DNA from: a virus
IMG/VR virus record: IMGVR_UViG_3300009593_000014
Location: 21,155 to 85,154 of that record
Strand: one strand, 5' to 3'
DNA: 64,000 nt
This document shows, in pieces, positions 18,501 through 27,153 of this stretch (within the stretch, counting starts at the first letter, position 1; each line of letters begins with the position of its first letter). Made by a program: the position numbers and the translations under genes. The notes beneath the pieces are model-generated. The model saw only the letters and a program-made list of their open reading frames with translations. It did no database searches and was not told where the DNA came from.

Positions 18501-19422
18501 CACTCTCACATTCAATGAACATATTGCCACCAACAACATGATTTTTGAGATACCAGTTGGAATTATTGTTGTACCCAAAATAACCTAATTCAGTTCCATC
18601 ATCATCTGTAAAAAGAACCTTAGCGCCCTTATTCGTCCCACCTTGATGACCAATCTCAAGCGCCGTGGGATCAGTGTTAGTGGTGCCCCCTCTAACAACC
18701 ACTCTTTTCATTGGGGAAGTTTGGTCAGCAGTAGTGACCCAAAACTCTATATCAGACGGAGTATAGTTATCAGAATAAAAGTTTTCTCCTACTATAGCTT
18801 TAATTGCAGCAGAATGAAAGTACCCACCGCTGGCTGTCTGTCCATAGAAGTCTATTTGCCCATAGACGGAATCGATGTCAAGCCTTGCAGCGCCAGCAGC
18901 CTCAGACTTATAAAAAGCGATGTTACCAGAATGCGCTTCAGTATCACTGGCTACATCTAGTTTAATGCCTGTATTGGCACCACTTTTTGTCATGGTGATT
19001 AAAGAAGAACCATCATAAACAAGATTAGCGTTCCCTCCAAAGCTTCCACTGTTATTAAACTGAATTTGTGTATTTGAACCACCGGGAGAACCACCGCCAC
19101 CAGACTGATTTGCCCACGAAATAGAACCAGAACCATCTGTAACCATTACTTGATCTGCTGAGCCATCAGCAGTTGGCAATGTAAACTCGCCAGTAACTGC
19201 CAAAGAAGCAGCCGTAAAAGCATCGTCAGTTTTAAGAGTGTTTGCGGAGGCTCTGTATAAAGTAGTATCACCTGTAGCAGCACCAGAACTCCAAGTTAAT
19301 TTACCACCAACATCAATAGAAAGTCTAGATTGGCTATCACCAGTAACTTTGGTTCTAATTGCTTCAGAAGCAGCAGATGCTGCATCGTCTATAGAAATTA
19401 CTGTTTTAAATGATTTAGCCAC
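15544..19422 (-). CDS. large tail fibre with collar domain and His-rich tip
   Basis: 1292 residues from a GTG at 19422. Most of it is a repetitive Thr/Ala/Gly-rich shaft in which near-identical blocks recur (TGNAATATALETARTIGGV, LEADAITVDGTAL, SNTETGIAVTY), typical of trimeric phage fibres. Residues about 1115-1170 are a phage tail collar domain (MWSGSSAPTGWLECDGS, then YGAGDGSSTFNLPN). The tip carries many HTH and HSH motifs, as in T4 gp12-like metal-bound tips, and ends in a short hydrophobic strand. It probably binds the host surface. The repeats invite recombination and length change. Confidence 0.88.
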   Translation of the reverse strand: MAKSFKTVISIDDAASAASEAIRTKVTGDSQSRLSIDVGGKLTWSSGAATGDTTLYRASANTLKTDDAFTAASLAVTGEFTLPTADGSADQVMVTDGSGSISWANQSGGGGSPGGSNTQIQFNNSGSFGGNANLVYDGSSLITMTKSGANTGIKLDVASDTEAHSGNIAFYKSEAAGAARLDIDSVYGQIDFYGQTASGGYFHSAAIKAIVGENFYSDNYTPSDIEFWVTTADQTSPMKRVVVRGGTTNTDPTALEIGHQGGTNKGAKVLFTDDDGTELGYFGYNNNSNWYLKNHVVGGNMFIECESDIYIRANSNYEVSFTSSGIEPYADEGYKLGSSLKEWAEAYIVDLNISGNADIDGTLEADAITVDGTALNEYIADTIGAMVGSNTETGISVTYEDSDNTLDFVVSTLNQDTTGNAATATALETARTIGGVSFNGTANIDLPGVNTAGNQDTSGNAATATTATTATNVTVTNNLTTDEMVFIAFVDGSGSSKGIELDSTLTYNPSTNVLTSTSFAGNITGNVTGNVTGNVTGNATGNAATATALETSRSIGGVSFDGTSNIDLPGVNSAGNQNTTGNAATATALETPRTIGGVSFSGTADIDLPGVSTAGNQDTSGTAALATTVTVTANNSTDETVYPVFVDAATGTQDIETDTGLTYNPSSGNLTIGGELVAASLDISGNVDVDGTLEADALTIDGTSLAETIADTVGAMVTSNTETGIAVTYDDSDNTLDFVVGTLNQDTSGTAALATSITVTSSSADETVYPLFADGFSGTQGVESDAGFTYNPSSGNLSVGGNISAGDILSLNSYETGSDAGPIIELYRNSSSPADADYLGQIKFQGENDNDQKVNYAKITGKISDASDGSEDGIIEFAHVKAGSQNISGRWNSTTLQLINGTSLSVAGDADVTGNVDVDGTLEADAITVNGTALSEYIADTVGGMVTSNTETGIAVTYEDADNTLDFVIGTLNQDTTGNAATATALATARAINGVDFDGTGDITVTAAAGTLTGTELKSNVVTSSLTSVGTLSALTVSGTVTMDSVGITAVQTSGESFADNDTSLMTSAAIDDRIGAAGSPTGAVVMWSGSSAPTGWLECDGSAVSRSTYSGLFAVIGTRYGAGDGSSTFNLPNPVDRLAMGIALSTTPSATTLAGSSSLDALALGNQSADHTHNGTSGNQSANHTHNGNTSNTGAHSHNTGNPSSNHSHNYSKSNSGSQTSNATGNVSSWHTHTTNSYGNHSHTVSLGDPTHNHTHNVTTGNNSANHNHSLSSATVNTTMDVEPFGFIIKT
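17809..17856 (-). repeat. four tandem 12-bp repeats in the fibre shaft
   Basis: The plus-strand unit ATTGCCTGTCAC occurs three times exactly and a fourth time with changes at its end. In the protein it gives consecutive Gly-Asn-Val-Thr tetrapeptides. In-frame copy-number change would alter shaft length by four residues per unit. Confidence 0.85.
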
Positions 19423-19476
19423 GACCTCAACCGTCCTTTATAAATTATATCATCTTTTCCTCAGAAAAAATGTTTA

Positions 19477-21039
19477 TTATCCAATTACCACTACTTCGTA
19501 ATCAGTTCCAGTAGCAGGTGCAGAACCAAAATCTATGGTCAATGCACTAGTACTAGTGTGTTTAATGTCTACCTCAACCTCAGCATATGGGCTAGCAGAA
19601 GCATATACAGAAACTATAACGCTTCTAGTGCCCAAGCTGTGAGTGACGGTGTGACTGGTAGTAGTGTCATCACCGGACAGGGTTGCGGTATATCTTGTCA
19701 TAAAGCCAAGACTTGTTTTTGCCGCAGCAGTTGTGGTAGCGTTTGTACCACCATTAGCTACAGGCAGTGTGCCAGTAATATCAGATGTTACATCAATCGT
19801 ATCACGATTAAGAACACCGCTAGACAAAGTAAGGCCTGTGCCTGCAATGGAAGAAGCAACCTTTAGTCCAGACCCACCCACGGACAAGCCGGGATTGGAA
19901 TCAAGATCTATAGCTAATTCATTTCCACTCTTTGAAAGGCCATTTCCTGCAGAAATAGTTGTTGCAGAAGTAAACTTAGTCCAAGTAAGCGAAGTGGTTC
20001 CTAGAGTTATAGGACCATTAGTTGTTAAAACATATTGTGTATCTCCGTTTGCTGTTCCTTCGTTAATCCAACAGAAAGAACCCGGCACAGAGTCTGCACT
20101 GGCGTTAAAGTCAGCTGATCTTGTACCTGCTCCTGAAGCTACGACATCGTAGATGCCGTTTTCGGAAGCGGTTGACTGATCTTTAAGCAATACACGATCA
20201 CCAGTTGCAAGAGTAACACCATCTATGGTGTCTCCGTTCTGGAGATCGGTTGAAATAGTTATTGCAGCAGTGGTTGCAACACGAACAGGCTCTTTAACAG
20301 TTAGCCCCTCTTTTGTTGAATCTACATAAGATTTTGTTGCTGCGTCAGAATCAGAGGTTGGAGTTCCAACACTTGTGACTCTTTGAGAGTTAAACGATAC
20401 CGCAGAAGTTGGAGCAGCCATCTCATCAAGCCTGCTAGTTACCACCTGAGTATCGAAATCAGATATGGTACTTGCTGTTTGCGTTCCGGTATGGTTTGCT
20501 CTAGCAAGATAGTGCGTTCCTTCCTCTCCGTCTAATTTGTCAGCATCAAGAGCAGAGCTTGCGCCATCAACTCCTGTTAGGAGAGATAGAATCTCCGCTC
20601 CTGTCTGATCTGCTGTGGCTCCGTCTTCAACATTAAGCAATGTTCGGACCTCAGCAAGAGTTTTAGTTACAGGGGTGTCATCCGAGGCTGCATATAAAAA
20701 TGTGCCAGCATCAAAGTCTGACTCCATTACTGCCCCCGCAGCGTTTACGTTTGTTGAGTTAGTCGCATCAGCACTTGATGCAACCCCATCTAGTTTTGTT
20801 TTGTCGCTTGATGACATCAACCCATCTACCGAAGTAGTGGCTGCATCGCGGTTTACATACACCCAAGCGCCATTCGCTCTTAAGTATAGTTTGTTATCTC
20901 CCGAATCGTAGTATATTTGACCATTAGATGGAGACCCGGGCGCTGTGCCTAAGCTTTGCACAACTGCATTTCTAAGTTCATTTTTGTTTAGATCCAAATA
21001 GGACTCTAAATCTATTGGTACTAAAAATTTCTTTGCCAT
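19477..21039 (-). CDS. second tail fibre / baseplate-associated protein
   Basis: 520 residues beginning MAKKFLVPIDLESYLDLNKN. An N-terminal part has the pattern GTAPGSPSNGQIYYDSGDNK common in phage fibre shafts, then Thr/Ser/Ala repeats, KSYVDS as in many fibre proteins, and a C-terminal beta-rich region (residues about 430-520) suited to a receptor-binding or trimerisation head. It sits immediately upstream of the collar fibre and both are probably virion components. Confidence 0.75.
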   Translation of the reverse strand: MAKKFLVPIDLESYLDLNKNELRNAVVQSLGTAPGSPSNGQIYYDSGDNKLYLRANGAWVYVNRDAATTSVDGLMSSSDKTKLDGVASSADATNSTNVNAAGAVMESDFDAGTFLYAASDDTPVTKTLAEVRTLLNVEDGATADQTGAEILSLLTGVDGASSALDADKLDGEEGTHYLARANHTGTQTASTISDFDTQVVTSRLDEMAAPTSAVSFNSQRVTSVGTPTSDSDAATKSYVDSTKEGLTVKEPVRVATTAAITISTDLQNGDTIDGVTLATGDRVLLKDQSTASENGIYDVVASGAGTRSADFNASADSVPGSFCWINEGTANGDTQYVLTTNGPITLGTTSLTWTKFTSATTISAGNGLSKSGNELAIDLDSNPGLSVGGSGLKVASSIAGTGLTLSSGVLNRDTIDVTSDITGTLPVANGGTNATTTAAAKTSLGFMTRYTATLSGDDTTTSHTVTHSLGTRSVIVSVYASASPYAEVEVDIKHTSTSALTIDFGSAPATGTDYEVVVIG

Positions 21040-21047
21040 TGTTCCTC

Positions 21048-21611
21048 CTAAATAATAATAGCCTTACCAGCGAATGCGTTTTCAAAAGTAACCACAACTT
21101 GATCAAGTGAGGTGTATGATATATCACCGATAACGTGCGTTCCTGCAGAATCTAAAACATCTACAGATGGATATCGCCCCTGATTATGATTAATCGTCCA
21201 TGTTGATGCAGAAGATGACTGATCAAATACTGTTGTAGAATTAGTAGAAGGGCCAGCCTCAAGTTGAAAATTGAGGATAGCTGCTTCAGTCGTACCAGTA
21301 TTTGTGACAGAACTTCCTACACCACTTGCAACGGTAGATGTTGTTCCTATAGTAATAGTCGCAACTTCACCGCGCGGTCCCTGTGGTCCTGTATCAACTG
21401 CTGTTAATACTTCTCTAGGGGCGGTTGACTCTAGATTTTTAGCGCCATCCTCCACAACGAGAGTTTCGCGGACCTCAGTTATTGAGAGAGTGTTATTGTC
21501 TTCAACTATGTTAAGAGTTTTTGCAGGTTCTTCTACAACGACTGTTTTATCATCTGCGATAACGGTCATTGTTTCTGCTATTTCATTAACTACGATACTT
21601 GTATCAGACAT
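21048..21611 (-). CDS. minor structural protein with a short collagen-like motif
   Basis: 187 residues. The first 70 consist of repeated Val/Thr/Glu strands. GPQGPRG near residue 75 is a short collagen-like Gly-X-Y run, a common linker in phage baseplate and fibre proteins. The C-terminal 60 residues (from FDQSSSASTWTINHNQGR) look like a small beta domain seen at ends of phage structural proteins. Stop/start overlap with the upstream gene suggests coupled translation. Confidence 0.6.
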   Translation of the reverse strand: MSDTSIVVNEIAETMTVIADDKTVVVEEPAKTLNIVEDNNTLSITEVRETLVVEDGAKNLESTAPREVLTAVDTGPQGPRGEVATITIGTTSTVASGVGSSVTNTGTTEAAILNFQLEAGPSTNSTTVFDQSSSASTWTINHNQGRYPSVDVLDSAGTHVIGDISYTSLDQVVVTFENAFAGKAIII

Positions 21612-21955
21612 TACTTAGTAACCTCCGGCGTGATACTTACATTACCCTGAAGCAGTCTTGTGACAGTCCCATCAGAAGCAACTATCTCTAAGTCATAAAC
21701 ACCAGAGTTTGGAGCGGCAAGTGCCGCTGTTGCTGTTGCGCTTATCGTAACAACGATAACACCATTGGAAGCTAAAGTAATATCTCCACCAGCACTTGTT
21801 AAACTAACTAAAGTGCTTGAAGCATCATAGCTTGATCGAACCATCATACGCGCAGTATGTGTACTTAAGTCAACAGCATTACCACCGGACTTATAAGTAA
21901 AAGTTTTAGAAAACGTTGCACCCTGATCGATTGTTAGATTATAGTTAAAAGACAT
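21611..21955 (-). CDS. small structural protein, baseplate upper protein-like
   Basis: 114 residues beginning MSFNYNLTIDQGATFSKTFT. This opening, followed by aliphatic strands and a closing ITPEVTK, is common in short phage structural proteins annotated as BppU-like N-terminal domains. The ATG lies 9 bases after a strong -10 and has no visible Shine-Dalgarno site, so the transcript may be almost leaderless. Confidence 0.6.
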   Translation of the reverse strand: MSFNYNLTIDQGATFSKTFTYKSGGNAVDLSTHTARMMVRSSYDASSTLVSLTSAGGDITLASNGVIVVTISATATAALAAPNSGVYDLEIVASDGTVTRLLQGNVSITPEVTK

Positions 21956-21964
21956 AATACTGTT

Positions 21965-21993
21965 ATTATACCATTTTGTGGTTTTTTTACCAA
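21965..21993 (-). promoter_or_regulatory. strong promoter, nearly leaderless start
   Basis: Minus-strand -35 TTGGTA (21988-21993), 17-base spacer ending in TGG, -10 TATAAT (21965-21970). The ATG at 21955 follows the -10 by 9 bases. Confidence 0.65.
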
Positions 21994-21998
21994 AAGAA

Positions 21999-22376
21999 TT
22001 AGTCCAAACTAATTTGCAAATCGTTAGCTTGAATTGTAAACGTATCGCCAGACGTTACTGAAGCGGAGGATGTTAGCGCTCCATGAAACAAAAGATTACC
22101 AGTTGTTGCGTGGTCAAATACCCCCACATGTGAAACAGTAACAGTAGGCATACTGGTAAAAGAAATTGAACCACTATTTGATATAGTTCCTCCTGAAGCA
22201 GCCGAGAATGTTATACTTTGTCTGTCCACATTAATTTCTGTACCGCCACCAGCGTCAGTAGGTGCGGCACTATAAAGCGCTAAGTACACAGTCGTAGGAC
22301 CGGTGTATGCGCCAGATGAACCCCTCAAAACGTGATCGAGAAGTTCATTTTCCAAATAATTCGTGATGCCAGCCAC
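21999..22376 (-). CDS. phage structural protein (TVYLALYSA family)
   Basis: 125 residues containing TVYLALYSAAPTDAGGGTEI, a pattern often seen in small virion proteins of actinobacterial and other phages, followed by VSHVGVFDHATTGNLLFHGA. The fold is probably a beta-sandwich. It follows the capsid genes and precedes fibre genes, so a head-fibre or tail-tip component is likely; the exact place is unknown. Confidence 0.65.
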   Translation of the reverse strand: MAGITNYLENELLDHVLRGSSGAYTGPTTVYLALYSAAPTDAGGGTEINVDRQSITFSAASGGTISNSGSISFTSMPTVTVSHVGVFDHATTGNLLFHGALTSSASVTSGDTFTIQANDLQISLD

Positions 22377-22381
22377 GATAC

Positions 22382-22651
22382 TTACTCTCCGTAAAATTCT
22401 GTAACAGATTTTTTAGAGGCTTTCTCAAATTGCTCAGTAGCAAGTAGCCTTTCTGCGGCTTCAGCGGGTACAAGTTGATAAGGATGATCTCTTGTGAATT
22501 TAACATCCCCAACGCTATACCCTGCACCATGTCTCATAAACAACATGATCTCTTTAGGAGCGGCAGGCTTTGCAGCAGCTTTGGCAGGTGCCTTGGCAGC
22601 AGGTTTAGCAGCAGGCTTTTTGGTCTCTTCTTTTTTACTTTCTTCAGCCAT
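22382..22651 (-). CDS. Lys/Ala/Pro-rich protein after the capsid gene
   Basis: 89 residues from the ATG at 22651 (a frame 12 codons longer adds a hydrophobic stretch but lies over the promoter-like region). Residues 5-40 consist of alternating Lys, Ala and Pro, as in histone H1-like tails, followed by a compact 45-residue domain. A strong terminator separates it from the major capsid gene upstream. It may be a capsid decoration or DNA-contacting protein, by composition and position only. Confidence 0.5.
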   Translation of the reverse strand: MAEESKKEETKKPAAKPAAKAPAKAAAKPAAPKEIMLFMRHGAGYSVGDVKFTRDHPYQLVPAEAAERLLATEQFEKASKKSVTEFYGE

Positions 22652-22703
22652 AATTAAAATGATAGCACAGTAGAACATTAATAGCAACGCAGAAATTGAA
22701 AAA

Positions 22704-22723
22704 CCCCCACCTTTCGATGGGGG
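22704..22723 (-). terminator. terminator after the major capsid gene
   Basis: Stem CCCCCA / TGGGGG followed on the minus strand by a run of T (GGGGGTTTTT). It lies 30 bases after the capsid gene and would separate the head operon from the genes beyond. Confidence 0.8.
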
Positions 22724-22751
22724 CCTTTCGTAAATTATAAACTAGTTACAA

Positions 22752-23777
22752 TTAAGCTGCTCTAATTCCTACGTTCTTAGCGATTACATAAGAATCTGCA
22801 TTTTCAATGTTTGCAGCCATGCGAGTAAACTGTGTAAACTCAATGGTATCTTTCTTTGGCTTGAATTCACGATAAAGTGTGATTTCACGCTGTATACCCA
22901 CAACATGATTGTTGGGGAATGTTAATGAAATATAACCATGGTTACCAGATGCACCTGAGTGATCACCTGTAACAGTTTCAGGCATAAGTGGAATTTCTAC
23001 TAGAGGAATTCCGAATGGAGCGAGACCAGTTGAACCCGGTCCTCCATTTGCGCCTGCTCCGCCTTGCATTAAACGGTCACCATAGGTTGATCCGGGTGAC
23101 GGTGCACCTTCGGCTCCTGCGGTTGTTGCGTTTGGTGCTTGCATTGACCAGATTGTGTCCTGAACAATACCCGGACCAGCAAAGAACCGAAGTTCATTGC
23201 GGCGTTGGAGGTATTTGTTAGGAAGATTCCGAAGAATCCTATCAAATACTGATCTGCTAGAGTTGTCTCCAGCCTCATCTACGGTTGTTCCGCTAGCTTT
23301 TCCAAGTTTCACGAAACCATCAAGTGCTTTAAGCAAAGCATTTGCTGATGTGGTGTCACCATTGATGAGCAAGTCATCTAAGTCGTTTGACGTTTGACGC
23401 GCCATAACTTGAGCGAGATGATCCTCAAGGGAATCACCTTCGATGTTATCCTCAAGGGATTCGGTGCTTACTTCCCAGTCAAGACGTAGCTTAACTGTGG
23501 AAAGAGCAACCTTTGAAAAGGTTACTGCTGCGTTTGCACCAGTGTCGCTTGCTTCAGTTGCCTTTGCAAGTAGACGAGTCCCTACTGATACTTTGTCAAT
23601 CTCCATTGAATCGCTGCGCATACGCACGACTCTAGACTGTTGCATAAGAACAGACTGATCAACAACGAAATCAATAAAGCGGTTAGCTTGTGCTGGTTTT
23701 AATATACCACCTGAAGCATTTCCTACCACGGAGGTAGTTACTTCGTTTGCTTTTTGAAGTAGTTCTTCATTTGCCAT
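22752..23777 (-). CDS. major capsid protein (HK97 fold)
   Basis: 341 residues. N-terminus with VGNASGGILKPAQANRFIDF and a following helix as in HK97-type capsid proteins of actinophages; central SLEDNIEGDSLEDHL and a long loop with Gly/Pro near residue 230; C-terminal ITLYREFKPKKDTIEFTQFT resembles the P-domain end. It follows the protease-scaffold gene by 12 bases and has a strong GGAGG ribosome site, fitting high expression. Confidence 0.88.
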   Translation of the reverse strand: MANEELLQKANEVTTSVVGNASGGILKPAQANRFIDFVVDQSVLMQQSRVVRMRSDSMEIDKVSVGTRLLAKATEASDTGANAAVTFSKVALSTVKLRLDWEVSTESLEDNIEGDSLEDHLAQVMARQTSNDLDDLLINGDTTSANALLKALDGFVKLGKASGTTVDEAGDNSSRSVFDRILRNLPNKYLQRRNELRFFAGPGIVQDTIWSMQAPNATTAGAEGAPSPGSTYGDRLMQGGAGANGGPGSTGLAPFGIPLVEIPLMPETVTGDHSGASGNHGYISLTFPNNHVVGIQREITLYREFKPKKDTIEFTQFTRMAANIENADSYVIAKNVGIRAA

Positions 23778-23789
23778 TATTATTTCCTC

Positions 23790-25166
23790 CTATGACCTGT
23801 ATCCAAGAGACTTAATTAGATCTTGAGGGAGGAAGAGGTTACCCCAAAAGGCACTCTCTTCTTCAGCAGCTTTTTCAATAACTGCTTCATCATCATCTAT
23901 TTCACTCTCGTCAACACTTTTTTTAATTGCACCGGCATTTTCGACTGTTTCGACTCGTGAGTCAACGTCCTCGACACGCTCGGTGACTTCTTTTGTTACT
24001 TCTTCGATTTTTTCTTCAATCTCAGTTTGATTCTTGCTTACTGTTTCAGTGACTTCAGCTAGCTTTTCTTCGATCAAAGCCTCTACTTTTTCGTTTGAGG
24101 CTTCTGCGAAACTAGCTAGTTTCTCATCAATGACAGTACCAAGAGCCATAGTAATTTCTTCGATATTCATACTATCTCCTTCATCAATATCGTCTGCTTT
24201 AAGCTCAATTTCATCTTGTACCTCAACAGACTTTTCTACTTCCAATAGAGATTCATCACTTGCGCTGATTAGATCTTCCTCTGGAATATCATTTAGCCAA
24301 GTCATAAACCTCCTCAAAAGTGAGATCTTTTCGTTAGATTGTTCATCTAAACTGTTTTCAGACACAACATCTTCAACTGGGGTATCTTTTGATAGCTCAG
24401 CCTCAGTAGTAGTGTCAGTTTCTACGTTGTCCATGTCTTGAACTGTAGCAGAATTATCATTTAATTGCAACTTTTCTGCAACATTTGACTCATCTTCTTC
24501 TGAACTTTCTGATTTACAGTCGCAACCGCCTTCGCTGTCACACTGACAATCGGACCCACATGAGCAATCTCCACTCACAGGCTCTCCTTCATCAGATTTA
24601 ATATCAGTTACGCATACAGTCGTATCGCCAATCTTATAGCATTCTCCATCCACAACGTCAAGAGCATACTGTAGACCTGTCTCGTCAGATTTAACTAACG
24701 TAATGTTGGCGGCAGGGTTTGCTGGATTGTCAACTAAACTTAGTTCACCTAGTTCATAATCAGTAATAACACTGATGGGTTGTCCACGGAATTCTTTGGT
24801 TTCATCAAACTCCCTTTCTAGAACACGACCACCAATAGAAAAAGAACTTAACGTTCCATCCAATACTTTCTCCCAAGTGCTTTGAGCACCTTTGGAGATA
24901 TAAGCTGAAACTTCAATCCCTTTAAAATTAGCACCATTATGATTTATATCCACAGGGCGATGCCCTACTGCTTTACCAACGGCGAGCGGCTGATGCATTT
25001 CGCGGATATTGCCTTGCCAATTGTCAAAAGCCTTAACGGACGCGTCGAAACCAACAACATCTCCAGACTTATCTATATTGTCAGACGTAGCAATACCCAC
25101 AACTATTCTTTCCTCTTTCTTAATCATAGAAATTGGAAACATTAGTTGTAATTTATTATCATGCAT
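23790..25166 (-). CDS. prohead protease fused to a scaffold-like region
   Basis: 458 residues. Residues about 1-180 are an XkdF/HK97-type serine protease: IVVGIATSDNIDKSGDVV near residue 22, a catalytic His candidate in REMHQPLAVG near 60 and Ser in LSSFSIGG near 110, then ELSLVDNPANP. Residues 215-235 hold an unusual cluster of at least eight Cys. Residues about 300-430 are a long Glu/Lys/Val heptad-like coiled coil suited to a scaffold removed during maturation. The fusion explains the absence of a separate scaffold gene between portal and capsid. Confidence 0.82.
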   Translation of the reverse strand: MHDNKLQLMFPISMIKKEERIVVGIATSDNIDKSGDVVGFDASVKAFDNWQGNIREMHQPLAVGKAVGHRPVDINHNGANFKGIEVSAYISKGAQSTWEKVLDGTLSSFSIGGRVLEREFDETKEFRGQPISVITDYELGELSLVDNPANPAANITLVKSDETGLQYALDVVDGECYKIGDTTVCVTDIKSDEGEPVSGDCSCGSDCQCDSEGGCDCKSESSEEDESNVAEKLQLNDNSATVQDMDNVETDTTTEAELSKDTPVEDVVSENSLDEQSNEKISLLRRFMTWLNDIPEEDLISASDESLLEVEKSVEVQDEIELKADDIDEGDSMNIEEITMALGTVIDEKLASFAEASNEKVEALIEEKLAEVTETVSKNQTEIEEKIEEVTKEVTERVEDVDSRVETVENAGAIKKSVDESEIDDDEAVIEKAAEEESAFWGNLFLPQDLIKSLGYRS

Positions 25167-25195
25167 AATTGCCTCCTTATAAAGCTACAATTTTT

Positions 25196-25225
25196 AGCAT
25201 ACCATAAAAATGGCTTTAATTACAA
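25196..25225 (-). promoter_or_regulatory. promoter for protease and capsid genes
   Basis: Minus-strand -35 TTGTAA (25220-25225), 18-base spacer ending in TGG, -10 TATGCT (25196-25201), with the same TGG extension as other promoters in this arm. A good AAGGAGG site precedes the ATG at 25166. Confidence 0.5.
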
Positions 25226-25483
25226 TTATCCCACAGCGTACATGGCTATGGTAACTGATGCTGTTGTAACCTCAAATTTAGTATAATCACCGGGGACGCA
25301 CACATAGGTTGTCCCACCTGCAGGAATCAACACTGATCTGTTACCATTCAGCTTCACGGAAGCTGCGGTAGAAGCATGTGTATTATGGAAATATATTGCG
25401 CTAGTGTGATGAGATAAGCTTACCTCACCATCAGTACTAGCGACTGCTGTGTCTGAATATACTATTGTACTATTTGTGTACAT
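25226..25483 (-). CDS. small beta-rich structural protein
   Basis: 85 residues, Thr/Ser/Val-rich, no charged helix, alternating hydrophobic pattern over its whole length. It lies between portal and protease. Small proteins of this kind are often minor head or neck components; no family is recognised. Confidence 0.5.
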   Translation of the reverse strand: MYTNSTIVYSDTAVASTDGEVSLSHHTSAIYFHNTHASTAASVKLNGNRSVLIPAGGTTYVCVPGDYTKFEVTTASVTIAMYAVG

Positions 25484-25497
25484 ATTCTCCTCCTATA

Positions 25498-27153
25498 TTA
25501 ATCTCTTTCTCGTGGTTGGCTAGATTCTTGACCGGAACCTCGGTCTTCTCTTTCGCCATCACTTGCTGAGTCATCTCCTCTTGGTGGTTCAGAAGCATTA
25601 CTGTTCCCCTCTGGAGCGCCCTCTGGCTTTTTTGGTTCTTTTTCTTCGATGTCTTCTCCTGTAAATGGATCAACGCCAGTTTGCATTAGCAAGTCCATTT
25701 CTTTAAGAACACTTGGGTATGGTAGAACATCATCACCATCTTCCCTGTCTGGTAGTCCGAGAGACTCACGCACCTCGTTGGGTGATATGACAGCAGTGCG
25801 AAGATATCTTTCACGAATCTTTGACTGCACATCTTCGTCTACCAAGTCGATCTGTTCAAATTCAAACTCAACAAGGTCAGTAAATTCCTTAATTATTTGA
25901 TTGATCTTTTTTTCAATAATCTTCTGATCGGGACCCACGACCTGTACCTTGAATGTTTTGTCTGCATCTCTAGATACAGCGAGGTTTGCGTTGTCGTAAA
26001 CCCCCACTTTAGGAGCAGGTACCCTATTAGCTACCAGAATCTCATCACGATTTGATTTTCTAAACTTGTCGAACGAAGCGTCTTGTACGGTATTTTCTAG
26101 CTTTTCAAACCTTAAATCAACGTCACCGCCTAAAGACGCAGGGAGAGGAACAATAAGGGTTCCATGGTTCCTTCCTTTTACTTCTGTTCTAAAATAATTA
26201 ACAAGTTCTTGTTTAGACTTGTTACTTAATTTGGCCCCTTTAAGAATGATAGCATATCTTGGGATAGCTTTATTTTCAAAGTAGTCAATATTGTAATTCT
26301 TGGCGTACTTGTCTCCAAGGATTGCCCCAATAGCAGTGACTGCAGATGGGACTCCGTAGTAGTTGTTTCTTGGAGAGTAGGCTTTGAAATGGATAATTTC
26401 ATTTGGTCTTGCGTCCCCATTTATTGGATCGGCAGTTTCTAGATCCTGAAAGTTCCTAAAGAACACGGACTGTAGCTTTGCATGCTTTGCCATTTGGACG
26501 TAACCATCACGAGTTCTTCTAACTCTGATGTTCAGAGCAGGAACGTGACCTATGTAGCCGATACTTCCAGAGTTAGTTCTGCCAATCTCTAGATACGCAT
26601 TGCCCACTGTTAAGTAGTCAGTCCATAGTTTTATCATCATCTCTACAAAAGTGTCGTCAGAGTTTGACTCATCAAATAAATGATTTAATTTCTTTCTCTC
26701 ACGAGCAATATCTTGACGAACTCTTTCAGATTTTGCGTCAGTGTCTGCTTTTTCAATTCTACGCTTGGTTTTTTCGGAGTTACCAAACCTAAACCCTAAT
26801 GCAACAGTATTTGCTACTCTTGCATTTATAGCCGCATAATGAGATGTATTAGTCTCATACAAGTCAGCTAGTATATTTAAATCATGAGGTGGTTCAACAA
26901 CATCATACAAAGCGTATCCATCAAGAGATTGTGGATCTACATACTTAGAAGAAGAGTCAATACCTGTATTGGCTTTCTTCTCTAGTCTTTGTATTTTTCT
27001 TTTCATCTTTACTGATTGCCTCTTCGGGTCAATCTTTTTAAAAGAGTCTGTTGTTACAACCTCAGACCGAACCTGATGATACGTTACATCATCGATTTCA
27101 ACCTCGGAATCTTCATCATCTTCAATAAAAGAAGTTTTAATCATATCACTCAT
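25498..27153 (-). CDS. portal protein
   Basis: 551 residues. Long charged N-terminus, then the portal core: NARVANTVALGFRFG near residue 110, GNAYLEIGR near 190, PNEIIHFKAYSPRNNYYGVP near 255, and the C-terminal stem with helices around 400-470. It would form the dodecameric ring through which DNA is packaged. The C-terminal 60 residues are a Glu/Pro/Ser-rich disordered tail. It overlaps the start of the upstream gene by four bases. No terminase gene is found next to it in this window. Confidence 0.88.
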   Translation of the reverse strand: MSDMIKTSFIEDDEDSEVEIDDVTYHQVRSEVVTTDSFKKIDPKRQSVKMKRKIQRLEKKANTGIDSSSKYVDPQSLDGYALYDVVEPPHDLNILADLYETNTSHYAAINARVANTVALGFRFGNSEKTKRRIEKADTDAKSERVRQDIARERKKLNHLFDESNSDDTFVEMMIKLWTDYLTVGNAYLEIGRTNSGSIGYIGHVPALNIRVRRTRDGYVQMAKHAKLQSVFFRNFQDLETADPINGDARPNEIIHFKAYSPRNNYYGVPSAVTAIGAILGDKYAKNYNIDYFENKAIPRYAIILKGAKLSNKSKQELVNYFRTEVKGRNHGTLIVPLPASLGGDVDLRFEKLENTVQDASFDKFRKSNRDEILVANRVPAPKVGVYDNANLAVSRDADKTFKVQVVGPDQKIIEKKINQIIKEFTDLVEFEFEQIDLVDEDVQSKIRERYLRTAVISPNEVRESLGLPDREDGDDVLPYPSVLKEMDLLMQTGVDPFTGEDIEEKEPKKPEGAPEGNSNASEPPRGDDSASDGEREDRGSGQESSQPRERD

